Assembly (NCBI GenBank): GCA_964574985.1
Contig: CAZNPH010000023.1
Span: forward strand, 1 to 64,000
DNA from: CAZNPH01 sp964574985
GTDB taxonomy: Bacteria > Bacteroidota > Bacteroidia > Bacteroidales > SM23-62
DNA length: 64,000 bases
Reading direction: 5' to 3'
Positions 34,609-43,301 of the stretch are shown in pieces (the first letter of the stretch is position 1; each line of letters opens with the position of its first letter). The translations under genes and the position numbers were made by a program. Under the pieces are notes generated by a model, which saw only the letters and a program-made list of their open reading frames with translations, had not been told where the DNA came from and searched no databases.

Positions 34609-37593
34609 TCAGTATATCTCCACGGACAATCCCCGGATGCCGGATTCAGGCAGGGGCTCTTCTTCCGTGGGCAATTCTTCGAACGGGGTTTTCCACCCCG
34701 TGGGAAGCCGGGTGATGTTGCTGTGGAACCTTCTCTGTTCTTCCGGTTTCCTTGCCTCGCCGCACAAAATATTTGCCCAGTTGTTCACCACCTCGATCTT
34801 CAGCGTATTCTCCCCCTCTATCACCGCTTCCGTAATATCCACCCTGTAGGGCCTGGTCCATACAATGCCCATATCCCGCTGGTTCAGATAGAATTCAGCG
34901 ATCTCTCCCAGTCCGTCAAAAACCAGTTCCACCCGGCCGCCTGTTTGCAAACTCTCCGCAGGCAGCTCAAAATTTTTCACGTATGTGGCCATGCCCGAAA
35001 AGAAACGGATCCGGTCGTCCCCGTATTCAGTCCAGGACTTCAGTTTATCCAGCCCGGCATGAAAGGTTTTATCCCAGGGATCGGTGAAAGAAACTTCCCA
35101 TCCGGTGTTCAGATCAAGGGTCTGGCGGATCCCGTCAAATTCGGTGACCTCTTCCCTGCGCCCCCTTTTCAGTGTGTATTTCCCCTGATCAAGGAACAGG
35201 ATCTCCCCCCTGTGGCTGAAACGGAAACAAACTCCGGTTTCTCCGCCGGACGGGAACACCGGTTCCCCGTCTTTCAGCAGTTCCGTATAGTGAGCATCCC
35301 TGCCACTTCCGGCAAAAACAACAAAAACCGATCCGGAAGGCGGAAAAACAAGGGGCACCCGGGTATAGCCATCTTCCTCAGAATACAGGGGTGACACAAA
35401 GGAACGTCCGGATACCGGATCCCATATTTCCGGCTGTTTTCCCGTTACGCGGAACAGGGGATCGATGTATATTTCCCGGTTGCTTTGATTGGAAACGAAA
35501 TATATATCGGTGTTCCCCGATCTCCTGTGTATGTAACGGACATCGGGCGCCTTCTGACCGGACCCTGAGATAAAATCGGGTTTGACACCTTTTTCCTTCA
35601 GTACATCCGTCAGGGGAACATTCCAGAAAATGCGGCCGTTCCCGTAGGATACCCGCTGTACGCTTTTCCCGTCACAATCCTGCCACATCCTGTCGGCGAT
35701 CTCCCGGATATCCTCATCCAGTTGCTTGTATCCCAGCGAATATCCCCTTCGGGGCTTTGGTCCCAGGATCCATGCCCCTTCACGGACCAGCTGCTCCACT
35801 TTTTCCAGGGTTCCCGGTTCCATGGCATCCTTGCCGGGCAACACCAGAAGCTCATAGGTTGGCCCCCGGGGAATGACCAGCCGGTTGCCGGATACCTGCA
35901 GGGAATTGATGAGCACTTCGCTGTTGATGTAATCATAATCATGACCTTCCGGATTGAGGGGATCCAGCACCATGCTGGGAACAAAATTGGGGGCCGTATC
36001 CCCGTAAAAATAGAGATAGTCGGCCACAAACTCCCCCTGGCGCAGCATGTGTCCGCTGCGCCCCAGGTAGTCCATGAAGGGTTTTGATTTGGGCCACCAT
36101 GGAAGGGTCTCGCTGATCTGGGTCCCGAATCCGTACACATATCCCGGTTTCCCCGCCCTTTCAGGGGTGTGCGGAAAGGTATGGAATGCGATCCGGTTGA
36201 GCCCTTCGGTAAACAACCGGTCGACGGTATGCTTGTAATCCCCGGGGCCTTCCTGCCACAGCCATACGCTGGTGAATGACTCGGCTTCCACGATCTCCTG
36301 GTCGTAAATATGGGCTGCGGAAGCAGGACCCTTGATGATCTGCAAATGTTCCCGGGTATTTTCGGTTTCCCCGGCGGGGTAATGCCAGAATTCCCCCCTG
36401 GGATATGTGAGGTGGCCCGACGCCCTCAGTGATTCAAAAGGCACGTTGTGCACCGGATAACCGGGTCCGGCCGCCTCGGAAATGAATCCGGTCCCATAGG
36501 AATTGGCCACTTCCACACACTTGTGATAATGGTTTTCTATGGTCAGGTCGGATACCAGGTTGTTGTAATCGGCGAGAAAACGGCGGGTGCTGTCGGGTGT
36601 GCCCACCGTATAGCCGAAGATCGCCGGCAGGAAAGGCCTGATGTCGTATCCGTACCGTTCACGGAAGAACCGGGGGAATTCAACCGTCCATTTGTGCCCC
36701 CTGAACTCATAACTGTCCGAACACAGATACTGAAGAGCGGTTTCGCCCAGGTCCCCCATGTGTTTTTCCATAAAATCCAGCAGGTATTTCAGATGGATCT
36801 CCGTGGCATCCGGATCGAGCATATCCAGGGCAGGCTTCCGGGTGGCCGGCGAGGGGGTGAGTCCGTTCTGACCCGAATGGATGCAGGTATACCGCACCAC
36901 CCGCCATTTACCTTGGGGAACATCCCACCGGATGTCACCGTTGTCTTCCAGCTTTTCTGTCAGGTCGGCCACCTTCCGTGAATCGACCAACCGGGGATCC
37001 TCTTCCACCGGAAAGGCCAGGACGCCCACATCCCAGAAATATATGCGGTTGCCTGCCTTGTCCCTTTCCACCATGGGCGGTCTTTTGGGCTTTCTCCTCC
37101 CATAGCGGATCTCGGGGACCGACAGGCGGATGGTTTTCCTGCCCGGACCCGTCACAATGGTTTCATTGCTTTCCAGCACCTTGATCTCATTTTCCGGGTC
37201 GCGGTAGCTGACGGACTGGTTCCAGATGAATCCCAGGTTGATGTTGTATTTCAGTGCCTGTTCGGACGCATGCTTTACACCCTGCATGAATTCATCGGAC
37301 GGGTACCCGGGACCGGTCGGCACCACATTGTTGAAATCCGTCACCGGCGGAGCATCCCATATGTCGAGTCCGCCCATCCCGTGCTCACTCACCTCCCGGA
37401 TCTCATGGGTGATCCCCTCATAGCCGAAATTCCCGTTTACCCAGCACCACATGCCTTTCGGGCGGGCATCAAGGGGCGGTTCGGCAAAATCCTTTTTCAG
37501 GCCGGGATACTGTGCATCCCGCTCGATCACTTTCTTGCATGCTGCAGTCAGCAGTAAAAAAGCAAACAGGCAAAAAATCAGAACATTTTTCAT
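34609..37593 (-). CDS. GH106-type alpha-L-rhamnosidase, lipoprotein
   Basis: 994 residues. Lipoprotein signal (LLTAAC, Cys19). The N-terminal segment FAEPPLDARPKGMWCWVNGN (residues about 36-55) is the characteristic GH106 opening, followed by HGMGGLDIWDAPP. The TIM-barrel part runs to about residue 500 and the rest includes C-terminal beta domains (residues about 800-994, VELVFDGLGEIAEFYLNQ, typical galactose-binding-like fold). GH106 enzymes remove alpha-1,2-linked or terminal rhamnose, in Bacteroidota often within pectin or ulvan loci. Together with the GH78 gene it makes rhamnose a likely constituent of the substrate. It lies between two sulfatases. Confidence 0.82.
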   Translation of the reverse strand: MKNVLIFCLFAFLLLTAACKKVIERDAQYPGLKKDFAEPPLDARPKGMWCWVNGNFGYEGITHEIREVSEHGMGGLDIWDAPPVTDFNNVVPTGPGYPSDEFMQGVKHASEQALKYNINLGFIWNQSVSYRDPENEIKVLESNETIVTGPGRKTIRLSVPEIRYGRRKPKRPPMVERDKAGNRIYFWDVGVLAFPVEEDPRLVDSRKVADLTEKLEDNGDIRWDVPQGKWRVVRYTCIHSGQNGLTPSPATRKPALDMLDPDATEIHLKYLLDFMEKHMGDLGETALQYLCSDSYEFRGHKWTVEFPRFFRERYGYDIRPFLPAIFGYTVGTPDSTRRFLADYNNLVSDLTIENHYHKCVEVANSYGTGFISEAAGPGYPVHNVPFESLRASGHLTYPRGEFWHYPAGETENTREHLQIIKGPASAAHIYDQEIVEAESFTSVWLWQEGPGDYKHTVDRLFTEGLNRIAFHTFPHTPERAGKPGYVYGFGTQISETLPWWPKSKPFMDYLGRSGHMLRQGEFVADYLYFYGDTAPNFVPSMVLDPLNPEGHDYDYINSEVLINSLQVSGNRLVIPRGPTYELLVLPGKDAMEPGTLEKVEQLVREGAWILGPKPRRGYSLGYKQLDEDIREIADRMWQDCDGKSVQRVSYGNGRIFWNVPLTDVLKEKGVKPDFISGSGQKAPDVRYIHRRSGNTDIYFVSNQSNREIYIDPLFRVTGKQPEIWDPVSGRSFVSPLYSEEDGYTRVPLVFPPSGSVFVVFAGSGRDAHYTELLKDGEPVFPSGGETGVCFRFSHRGEILFLDQGKYTLKRGRREEVTEFDGIRQTLDLNTGWEVSFTDPWDKTFHAGLDKLKSWTEYGDDRIRFFSGMATYVKNFELPAESLQTGGRVELVFDGLGEIAEFYLNQRDMGIVWTRPYRVDITEAVIEGENTLKIEVVNNWANILCGEARKPEEQRRFHSNITRLPTGWKTPFEELPTEEEPLPESGIRGLSVEIY

Positions 37594-37614
37594 TCAAAGA
37601 TATTTTGGGTTGTC

Positions 37615-39213
37615 TCAATCAAAGATGTCTATGCGCAGGGAATCCCTGATCCTGACCGGCCGGGGCGGACCGTAGGATGATCCGGCGTCACGCGGCTCGC
37701 AAAACCATACCAGCCGGCCCAATTTATTGAGCTCTTCCGGGACTTCATCCGCCAGGGGATGGGTCTCCCGGAAATATTTCAGCATAACATCCCTGAAATG
37801 CTTCAGGGTGTCCAGGTATTCCTCTTCATAGGCCAGATTTTGCATTTCACCCGGATCCTCCTCCAGGTCATACAGCCGGTGGAATATCCCCGAAGGCCCG
37901 TAGCCGGTCCGGTAATTCAGGTCCAGGTCGTGGTGCCCGGTATGGAATACATATTTCCATTTTTTACTCGCCACCATGGCCTTGTTGTCGTGATGGAAGG
38001 TGGAGAACACATATTGCTGATAATTTTCTTTTTCACCGGTCAGCACTGGCAGAAAGCTTTGCCCCTGCCAGTCGGCCCCGCCTTCATACCCCAGGACATC
38101 CATGATGGTAGGCCCCAGGTCTATGAGTCCGGTTACCGCCTCCGCGGTCACCCCTTCCGGGATCCCCGGGCCCCTGATGATCAGGGGGGCCCTGACCGAT
38201 TCGTTCCAGAACATGTGCTTCTCGAAACGCCCGTGGTCATTCAGCAGGTATCCCTGGTCACCCACGTAGATCACCAGTGTATTCTCCGCCAGTTCGTTCC
38301 CGTCGATATAATCCACCACCCTGCCCATATTCCTGTCCATGTAAGTGACCGAAGTATAATATGAAGCCACGATGCCCCTGCGTTCCTCACCGGTAAGGTC
38401 CCTGAATTTTTCGGGCACCCAGCGTTCGTCCTCCGGGCCCTTTTGCCCCAGGGGCATTTCTTCCGGATCGTAGGTCCCGGCAAATTCAACCGGGAAATTA
38501 AAGGGGGCATGGGGTTCATTAAAACCCAGCCACAGAAAGAAGGGTTTTTCCCTGTTCTTCTCCATGAAACCGATGGCTTGTCTGGCATAATAAGTCCCCG
38601 CGGCAAAGGAATCATAAACGGCCTGCGGCAGGTATTCCGGATTTTTATGTAATGCCTTGTCGGAGTAACGGGTAGCAATATCTGCGGGAATATCAGGCAT
38701 TCCGGCATCCTGTAACCACTCCCGGTACCGGTGTATGTCAATGATCTGATCATAACCGTGATCAGGCAGACCGTCCTTGTACAGTTCATGCCATAGACCG
38801 TTATTGAAATGGTTCTTGCCGATCAGGCAGGTGGCATAATCCTTTCCCTTCAACACCTCGGCGATGGTGATGTTGCCGTGATCGGGAAAGGGCGTGAATA
38901 CCAGGCTTACCCCGGTGGCATGCGGATACTTGGCCGACTGGATGGATTGCCGGGAAGGGGCACAAATGGGGGACTGTGAATAGGCACTGGTGAATCTGAC
39001 CCCCTGCTCCGCCAGCTTGTCCATATTGGGTGTTTTGATGTGTTCATTGCCGTAACAGCCGAGGGTTTCATAACTGTGGTCATCGCTGATGATCACCACC
39101 ACATTCTTTATTTTCCCCTCAGTGTCCGTACGCTCCTTCTCCGGCTGCCGGCATCCGCACACCATGGCTCCTGCTGCCAGTATATAATAAATTTTCCTGT
39201 CAAAATGTTTCAT
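37615..39213 (-). CDS. S1 family sulfatase (CAPSR)
   Basis: 532 residues. The N-terminal signal (YYILAAGAMVCGC) suggests a lipoprotein. IISDDHSYETLGCYG (Asp44/Asp45), formylglycine motif CAPSR with Cys84 followed by QSIQSAKYPHATG, GKNHFNNG, YVGDQGYLLNDHGRFEKHM, and a C-terminal RLYDLEEDPGE. The DDH and LNDHGRFEKH variants place it with heparan or choline-like sulfatase groups; substrate unknown. It is 21 bp upstream of the GH106 gene and 13 bp downstream of the GH63-like gene in one operon. Confidence 0.9.
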   Translation of the reverse strand: MKHFDRKIYYILAAGAMVCGCRQPEKERTDTEGKIKNVVVIISDDHSYETLGCYGNEHIKTPNMDKLAEQGVRFTSAYSQSPICAPSRQSIQSAKYPHATGVSLVFTPFPDHGNITIAEVLKGKDYATCLIGKNHFNNGLWHELYKDGLPDHGYDQIIDIHRYREWLQDAGMPDIPADIATRYSDKALHKNPEYLPQAVYDSFAAGTYYARQAIGFMEKNREKPFFLWLGFNEPHAPFNFPVEFAGTYDPEEMPLGQKGPEDERWVPEKFRDLTGEERRGIVASYYTSVTYMDRNMGRVVDYIDGNELAENTLVIYVGDQGYLLNDHGRFEKHMFWNESVRAPLIIRGPGIPEGVTAEAVTGLIDLGPTIMDVLGYEGGADWQGQSFLPVLTGEKENYQQYVFSTFHHDNKAMVASKKWKYVFHTGHHDLDLNYRTGYGPSGIFHRLYDLEEDPGEMQNLAYEEEYLDTLKHFRDVMLKYFRETHPLADEVPEELNKLGRLVWFCEPRDAGSSYGPPRPVRIRDSLRIDIFD

Positions 39214-39226
39214 GATGTTTTTGATA

Positions 39227-40999
39227 TTATCTGTTCAGATATTCATGGGCCAGGTAGAGGAAAACACTCGATGTCCATGTATAGGCCGGGTCCACCAGCG
39301 GTTTCCCGGTAACCGCGCCGAAATTCTCTGCAAAACCGCCGTCCCTGCAAAGGGTACAGAATTTCCTTGCCAGGTCCCGGGCCAGCTCTTTCTCCCCAGC
39401 CCTGTCCAGTCCGTCAATAAAAAGCATGGTTTCCGGCGCCCAGATGGGGCCCTGCCAGTAGCCGCTTTCACGGTAGTACTTGCTTTTGGGGCTCTCGGTG
39501 GCAATGCCGTATTCTGTGATGTAATCGGACTTCAATGCCTTTACAATGGTCTTTTGGATACCTTCCGGCAACTGCTCACCCAGCACCATGGGCATATAGG
39601 ACAAAGAGCTCATGGATTCCGGCGAGGCGGTGTTGGTTTCCACGTACAGATGCAGGAACTTTTCGCCGTTCCATAAATTTTCGATCAGTTTCTTTTTCAG
39701 CTTTTCTGATTTTTCCCGCCACCGGCCGGCTTCATACTGTCTGGACAGCTTGTCGGCAACCACCGCCAGCTGATCCATCTGAAGGACCAGGAAGGCCATC
39801 AGGTCGGGAGCCTCCACCGGGCATCCGATGGCATAGACCGTGGAATTGTCCCAGCCCGAATCGTTCCCGTGATTATACTGGGGGAGTCCGTCCCCGTCAT
39901 CATCCCGGTAATCCAGCCAGTAGTATGTCCACCACACCAGTTTGGGATAGATCTCCCGGAGCATGTCCATGCTGACCGCACCTTCCACTTCCATCATCTT
40001 CCCCAGGGTCCATCCGTGAATGGGCGGCTTCCTGAAACCCCACTGAAGGTCGTTCTCCCGGGTCCCGTCAGGAAGGAAACCAAGTTCATGCTGGTTGTCA
40101 AAGATGACCATCATCTGGTCCCAGGCCAATTCAGGATCTGAATATGCGGTTGCAATGGCATTGAAGCAATGGTCCCAGCTCCAGATGGCATTCATGTATA
40201 TTTTGGACATGTACATCCCTTCCCGCTTGATCCAGCCCCTGGGGGCAACGACAGAGGACCAGTTCACATACATGGCCAGGTCGGCTGCTTCCTCATAGTC
40301 TGCCGGCACTGCCGGTTTTCCGGCCACCCATGCATTCCATTCTTCCCTGACATTTTGCACCACCCGGCCAAAAGGCAGCGGGTAGGTTTTGGGCACCCAT
40401 TCGTCTTCATATTCATCCAGCACCAGTTCGGCCGTCCCGTCAGCAGCCGGCGGGACATCCAGCTGAAAACGGTCATACAGGCTGCGTATGTCGTCGGGAA
40501 CGGTATCGTGCCTTATCATCTTTCCCTTCAGAACGGTCAGCGTGCACCGGAACCAGGCCCGGTTGGTCATGTACCTTATCTGCCGGTTGGTCACAGGCAG
40601 AATATGTGCCTTTCCTTCATACCGCAACCGTATCCCGAGTCCGCCCACCGACCTGAACCTCAGTATCTCCGGAGATTCGAAGGCCAGCTCCACCCTGCCC
40701 CCTTCAGCCTGCATGGTCAGCAGGTAAGGTGTGGCGGTCAGTTCAGACTCCACCACCTTGCCGTCCCGGGTGGCCTCCAGGGTAAAATACCCGGTCTGTT
40801 TTGACCGGCGGGAGATCTGATGGATGGTCAGGGGACCGGGCGGATTGTCCCGGCCGTTGAAAGTGTTAATGCTTAAATATGAACCCCGGTAACTGAACGG
40901 AGTGGTTCTGACATCAAATGTCAACGGCTGCTGTTGGCCGTTAGTCTGCATGCCTGCTATGGTCAGCAGGAACAAAATATTGACGGCAATTTTCTTCAT
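39227..40999 (-). CDS. GH63-like (alpha/alpha)6-barrel glucosidase
   Basis: The start at 40999 gives a Sec signal (MKKIAVNILFLLTIAGMQTNG); the longer frame adds 17 residues without signal character. Residues about 25-200 are a beta domain. The barrel carries the GH63/trehalase-like motifs IWSWDHCFNAIA, HGNDSGWDNS, YWQGPIWAPE and YTWTSSVFLYL. In this clan the Asp of DSGWDNS and a Glu/Asp near the barrel end are catalytic. GH63 enzymes act on alpha-glucosides or mannosylglycerate-type substrates. 590 residues is normal. It is in an operon with the sulfatase downstream and the Gfo/Idh gene upstream. Confidence 0.8.
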   Translation of the reverse strand: MKKIAVNILFLLTIAGMQTNGQQQPLTFDVRTTPFSYRGSYLSINTFNGRDNPPGPLTIHQISRRSKQTGYFTLEATRDGKVVESELTATPYLLTMQAEGGRVELAFESPEILRFRSVGGLGIRLRYEGKAHILPVTNRQIRYMTNRAWFRCTLTVLKGKMIRHDTVPDDIRSLYDRFQLDVPPAADGTAELVLDEYEDEWVPKTYPLPFGRVVQNVREEWNAWVAGKPAVPADYEEAADLAMYVNWSSVVAPRGWIKREGMYMSKIYMNAIWSWDHCFNAIATAYSDPELAWDQMMVIFDNQHELGFLPDGTRENDLQWGFRKPPIHGWTLGKMMEVEGAVSMDMLREIYPKLVWWTYYWLDYRDDDGDGLPQYNHGNDSGWDNSTVYAIGCPVEAPDLMAFLVLQMDQLAVVADKLSRQYEAGRWREKSEKLKKKLIENLWNGEKFLHLYVETNTASPESMSSLSYMPMVLGEQLPEGIQKTIVKALKSDYITEYGIATESPKSKYYRESGYWQGPIWAPETMLFIDGLDRAGEKELARDLARKFCTLCRDGGFAENFGAVTGKPLVDPAYTWTSSVFLYLAHEYLNR

Positions 41000-41076
41000 T
41001 TTCAAACAAATTTGGTCTGTTCTGTTCAATAAGATATGTTTACATTTCAAATAACTTCTTCAATGCAGGTACAGCC

Positions 41077-42441
41077 TCATACCCGGTAATCCAGGTATAC
41101 GGATGCCCAGGGTTCTCTCATTTTCCTGGACAACAACTGGTTGGCCACGAAATTATCCACAAATTCCTCTTTTTCTGGATCCCAATCCAGGTCCTGCCCG
41201 AGCATCATGGCAATGTTTCCCACGTGGGCAATGGTAATGGACCGGTGGGCAACTTCGACCGGTGCCACCGGTTCCCTGCGCGAGATCACACAATCGATAA
41301 AGTTCCTGAAATGGTTGTCGCTTTTGTACAGATGTAACTCATCCAGGCCGATCACCACATCCTCAAGGCTTTCCGGTTCGACAGTATGGCTTTTCCTGCT
41401 GGACCAGACTTTCCCTTCGGTCCCGATGAAGGTAACCCCGAAATCCTTGTCGCTCTGCACGACCAGTTTGACCCCGTTTTCATATATGCATTCGAAATAG
41501 AATTCGGTGGCGGTATTCCAGATGGGATGTTCAGACCATTTGGAGCGTACATTTCGAATCCTGACCGGACCCGTATATTCGGTGCCCATGCCCCACTGGG
41601 CAATGTCGGGATGATGCCCTCCCCAGTCGGTTACATTGCCACCTGAATAATCCAGTACCCAACGGAAATTTACATGGGTGCGGGCCGGGCAATAGGGTGC
41701 CTCGGGAGCGGGTCCCAGCCACATGTCATAATTGAATCCATCCGGAACAGGCATGGTTTTTGTCAGATGACCGGTTCTCCCGAAGTCGCGTGTTCCCCCG
41801 GGGAGTCCGCATACCACCGTATGAATATCCCCGATCTTCCCGTTGCGCACCAGCTCGCAGATCCTGCGAAAATGGCTGCTTGAACGCTGCTGGCTGCCGG
41901 TCTGAAATACGATGTTGTGTTTTTTTACCGCATTGCTCATGTCCCTTCCTTCCGAGACGGTCAGGGACAGGGGTTTCTGACAGTAAATATCCTTTCCGGC
42001 TGCGGCAGCCATCATGACCGGAATGGCATGCCAGTGATCCGGGGTGACTATCTCCACCGCGTCTATGTCCCTCAATCCGATCACATCCCGGAAATCCTCA
42101 TATCCATGGCAGGATCTGTATTTTTTTCCGTATTTTTCCGAGTAGGCCTTATCCACCAGTTCCATGATGAATTCCCTTCCCGCCACCTTGCCATTCCAGT
42201 AACCCGGACTCTTCCTGTTTACATCACAGATGGCAGTGATCTGAACCCTTTCATCCTCAAGGAATGCACGGGCGTCATTTCCGGCCTGATTCCCTGCACC
42301 GATGAATGCCAGATTGATCCTTTCAGAAGGTGCCACATGCCCGTCCTTCCCCAACACAGATGCGGGTATGACAGTGGGAGCAGCGATCAATGCCGAAGCA
42401 GCGGCTGCGGTTCGTTTTACGAACGATCTTCTGTTGACCAT
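41077..42441 (-). CDS. Tat-exported Gfo/Idh/MocA-family oxidoreductase
   Basis: The start at 42441 gives MVNRRSFVKRTAAAASALIA, a twin-arginine signal; upstream residues in frame are not signal-like. NAD(P)-binding GAGNQAG at 48-54, the IVTPDHWHAIPV segment, the family lysine in CQKPLSL (Lys156) and a C-terminal domain with DWGGHHPDIAQWG that contributes catalytic His. The enzyme should oxidise a sugar hydroxyl with NAD(P). Tat export fits a protein folded with bound nucleotide, and such periplasmic members retain the cofactor tightly. It is preceded by DUF1080; that pairing is known in 3-keto-glycoside chemistry, where the dehydrogenase makes the 3-keto sugar. Confidence 0.87.
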   Translation of the reverse strand: MVNRRSFVKRTAAAASALIAAPTVIPASVLGKDGHVAPSERINLAFIGAGNQAGNDARAFLEDERVQITAICDVNRKSPGYWNGKVAGREFIMELVDKAYSEKYGKKYRSCHGYEDFRDVIGLRDIDAVEIVTPDHWHAIPVMMAAAAGKDIYCQKPLSLTVSEGRDMSNAVKKHNIVFQTGSQQRSSSHFRRICELVRNGKIGDIHTVVCGLPGGTRDFGRTGHLTKTMPVPDGFNYDMWLGPAPEAPYCPARTHVNFRWVLDYSGGNVTDWGGHHPDIAQWGMGTEYTGPVRIRNVRSKWSEHPIWNTATEFYFECIYENGVKLVVQSDKDFGVTFIGTEGKVWSSRKSHTVEPESLEDVVIGLDELHLYKSDNHFRNFIDCVISRREPVAPVEVAHRSITIAHVGNIAMMLGQDLDWDPEKEEFVDNFVANQLLSRKMREPWASVYLDYRV

Positions 42442-42525
42442 GATGATTTTCCTTCGTTTTTTTATTCTGATATAAAGATTGTCAGCGAAATACCCCACGT
42501 TGGGATTCTTGTTCGCAGCCCCGTA

Positions 42526-43266
42526 TCATAAAGGCCTGATCCAGATATTCCGGAAACTTACCCTGTTCCTGTGGTCTTGCAGCATCAAAGGTCCCTGGGA
42601 TGTATTTTCCGGAAGATCCTTGTTATAAGCTGTGGTGCCGGATCCGGTGACCTCAACATGGTTCTGAATGAGCACACCGTTGTGGAACACCGTGAAATAA
42701 GCGGGCGATTTCTGCGAACCATCCGGATTGTATACCGGTGCGGTGAACACGATGTCAAAGACCTGCCACTCTCCGGGCTTCCTGGATGCATTGACCAGTG
42801 GGGCATGCTGCCTGTAGATCGCACCGGCCTGTCCGTCGGCGTAAGTGATGTTTGTGTGTGAATTCAAAACCTGGACCTCGTATTTGCCCATAAGGTAAAT
42901 GCCTGAGTTCCCTGATTTTTGTCCTTCTTTTTCCGCATCTTCCACGGGGGTTTTCCATTCAACATGCAACTGGCAGTCCCCGAAATTTTCCTTCGTCTGG
43001 ATGCTGCCGGTCTCCGGCACGACCGTAACGTGGTCCCCGGAGATTTTCCATTTGACCGGACTCCCGTCCTGTGCATGTTTGAACTTGTCAAGCGAACTGC
43101 CGTCAAACAGAACAACGGCATCCGAAGGGGCGTTCCAGCCGGGAGCCGGATCGATCACTTCAGGCAAGGGGAGTTCCTGCTCCCCGGCCTGCGAAAAAAC
43201 AAGCGGAGTGGCGATCAGCAAAAGGACCGATGCAAACAGTGATTCAGCAAAAATGATTGTTCTCAT
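42526..43266 (-). CDS. DUF1080 family protein (3-keto-disaccharide hydrolase type)
   Basis: 246 residues. Sec signal (LFASVLLLIATPLVFSQ). One concanavalin-like DUF1080 domain (PF06439): AVVLFDGSSLDKFKH, FGDCQLHVEWKTP, GNSGIYLMGKYEVQVLNS and the end RNRVSFRNIWIRPL. Members act as 3-keto-glycoside hydrolases or lyases in Bacteroidota, or bind glycans. It is directly upstream of the Gfo/Idh gene (84-bp gap), supporting a two-step oxidise-then-cleave module in the periplasm. The link to a 3-keto intermediate is by family; nothing in the sequence defines the sugar. Confidence 0.85.
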   Translation of the reverse strand: MRTIIFAESLFASVLLLIATPLVFSQAGEQELPLPEVIDPAPGWNAPSDAVVLFDGSSLDKFKHAQDGSPVKWKISGDHVTVVPETGSIQTKENFGDCQLHVEWKTPVEDAEKEGQKSGNSGIYLMGKYEVQVLNSHTNITYADGQAGAIYRQHAPLVNASRKPGEWQVFDIVFTAPVYNPDGSQKSPAYFTVFHNGVLIQNHVEVTGSGTTAYNKDLPENTSQGPLMLQDHRNRVSFRNIWIRPL

Positions 43267-43301
43267 GATTAAAATTATTTGTTATTATTGAATTTTCTCA
43301 T

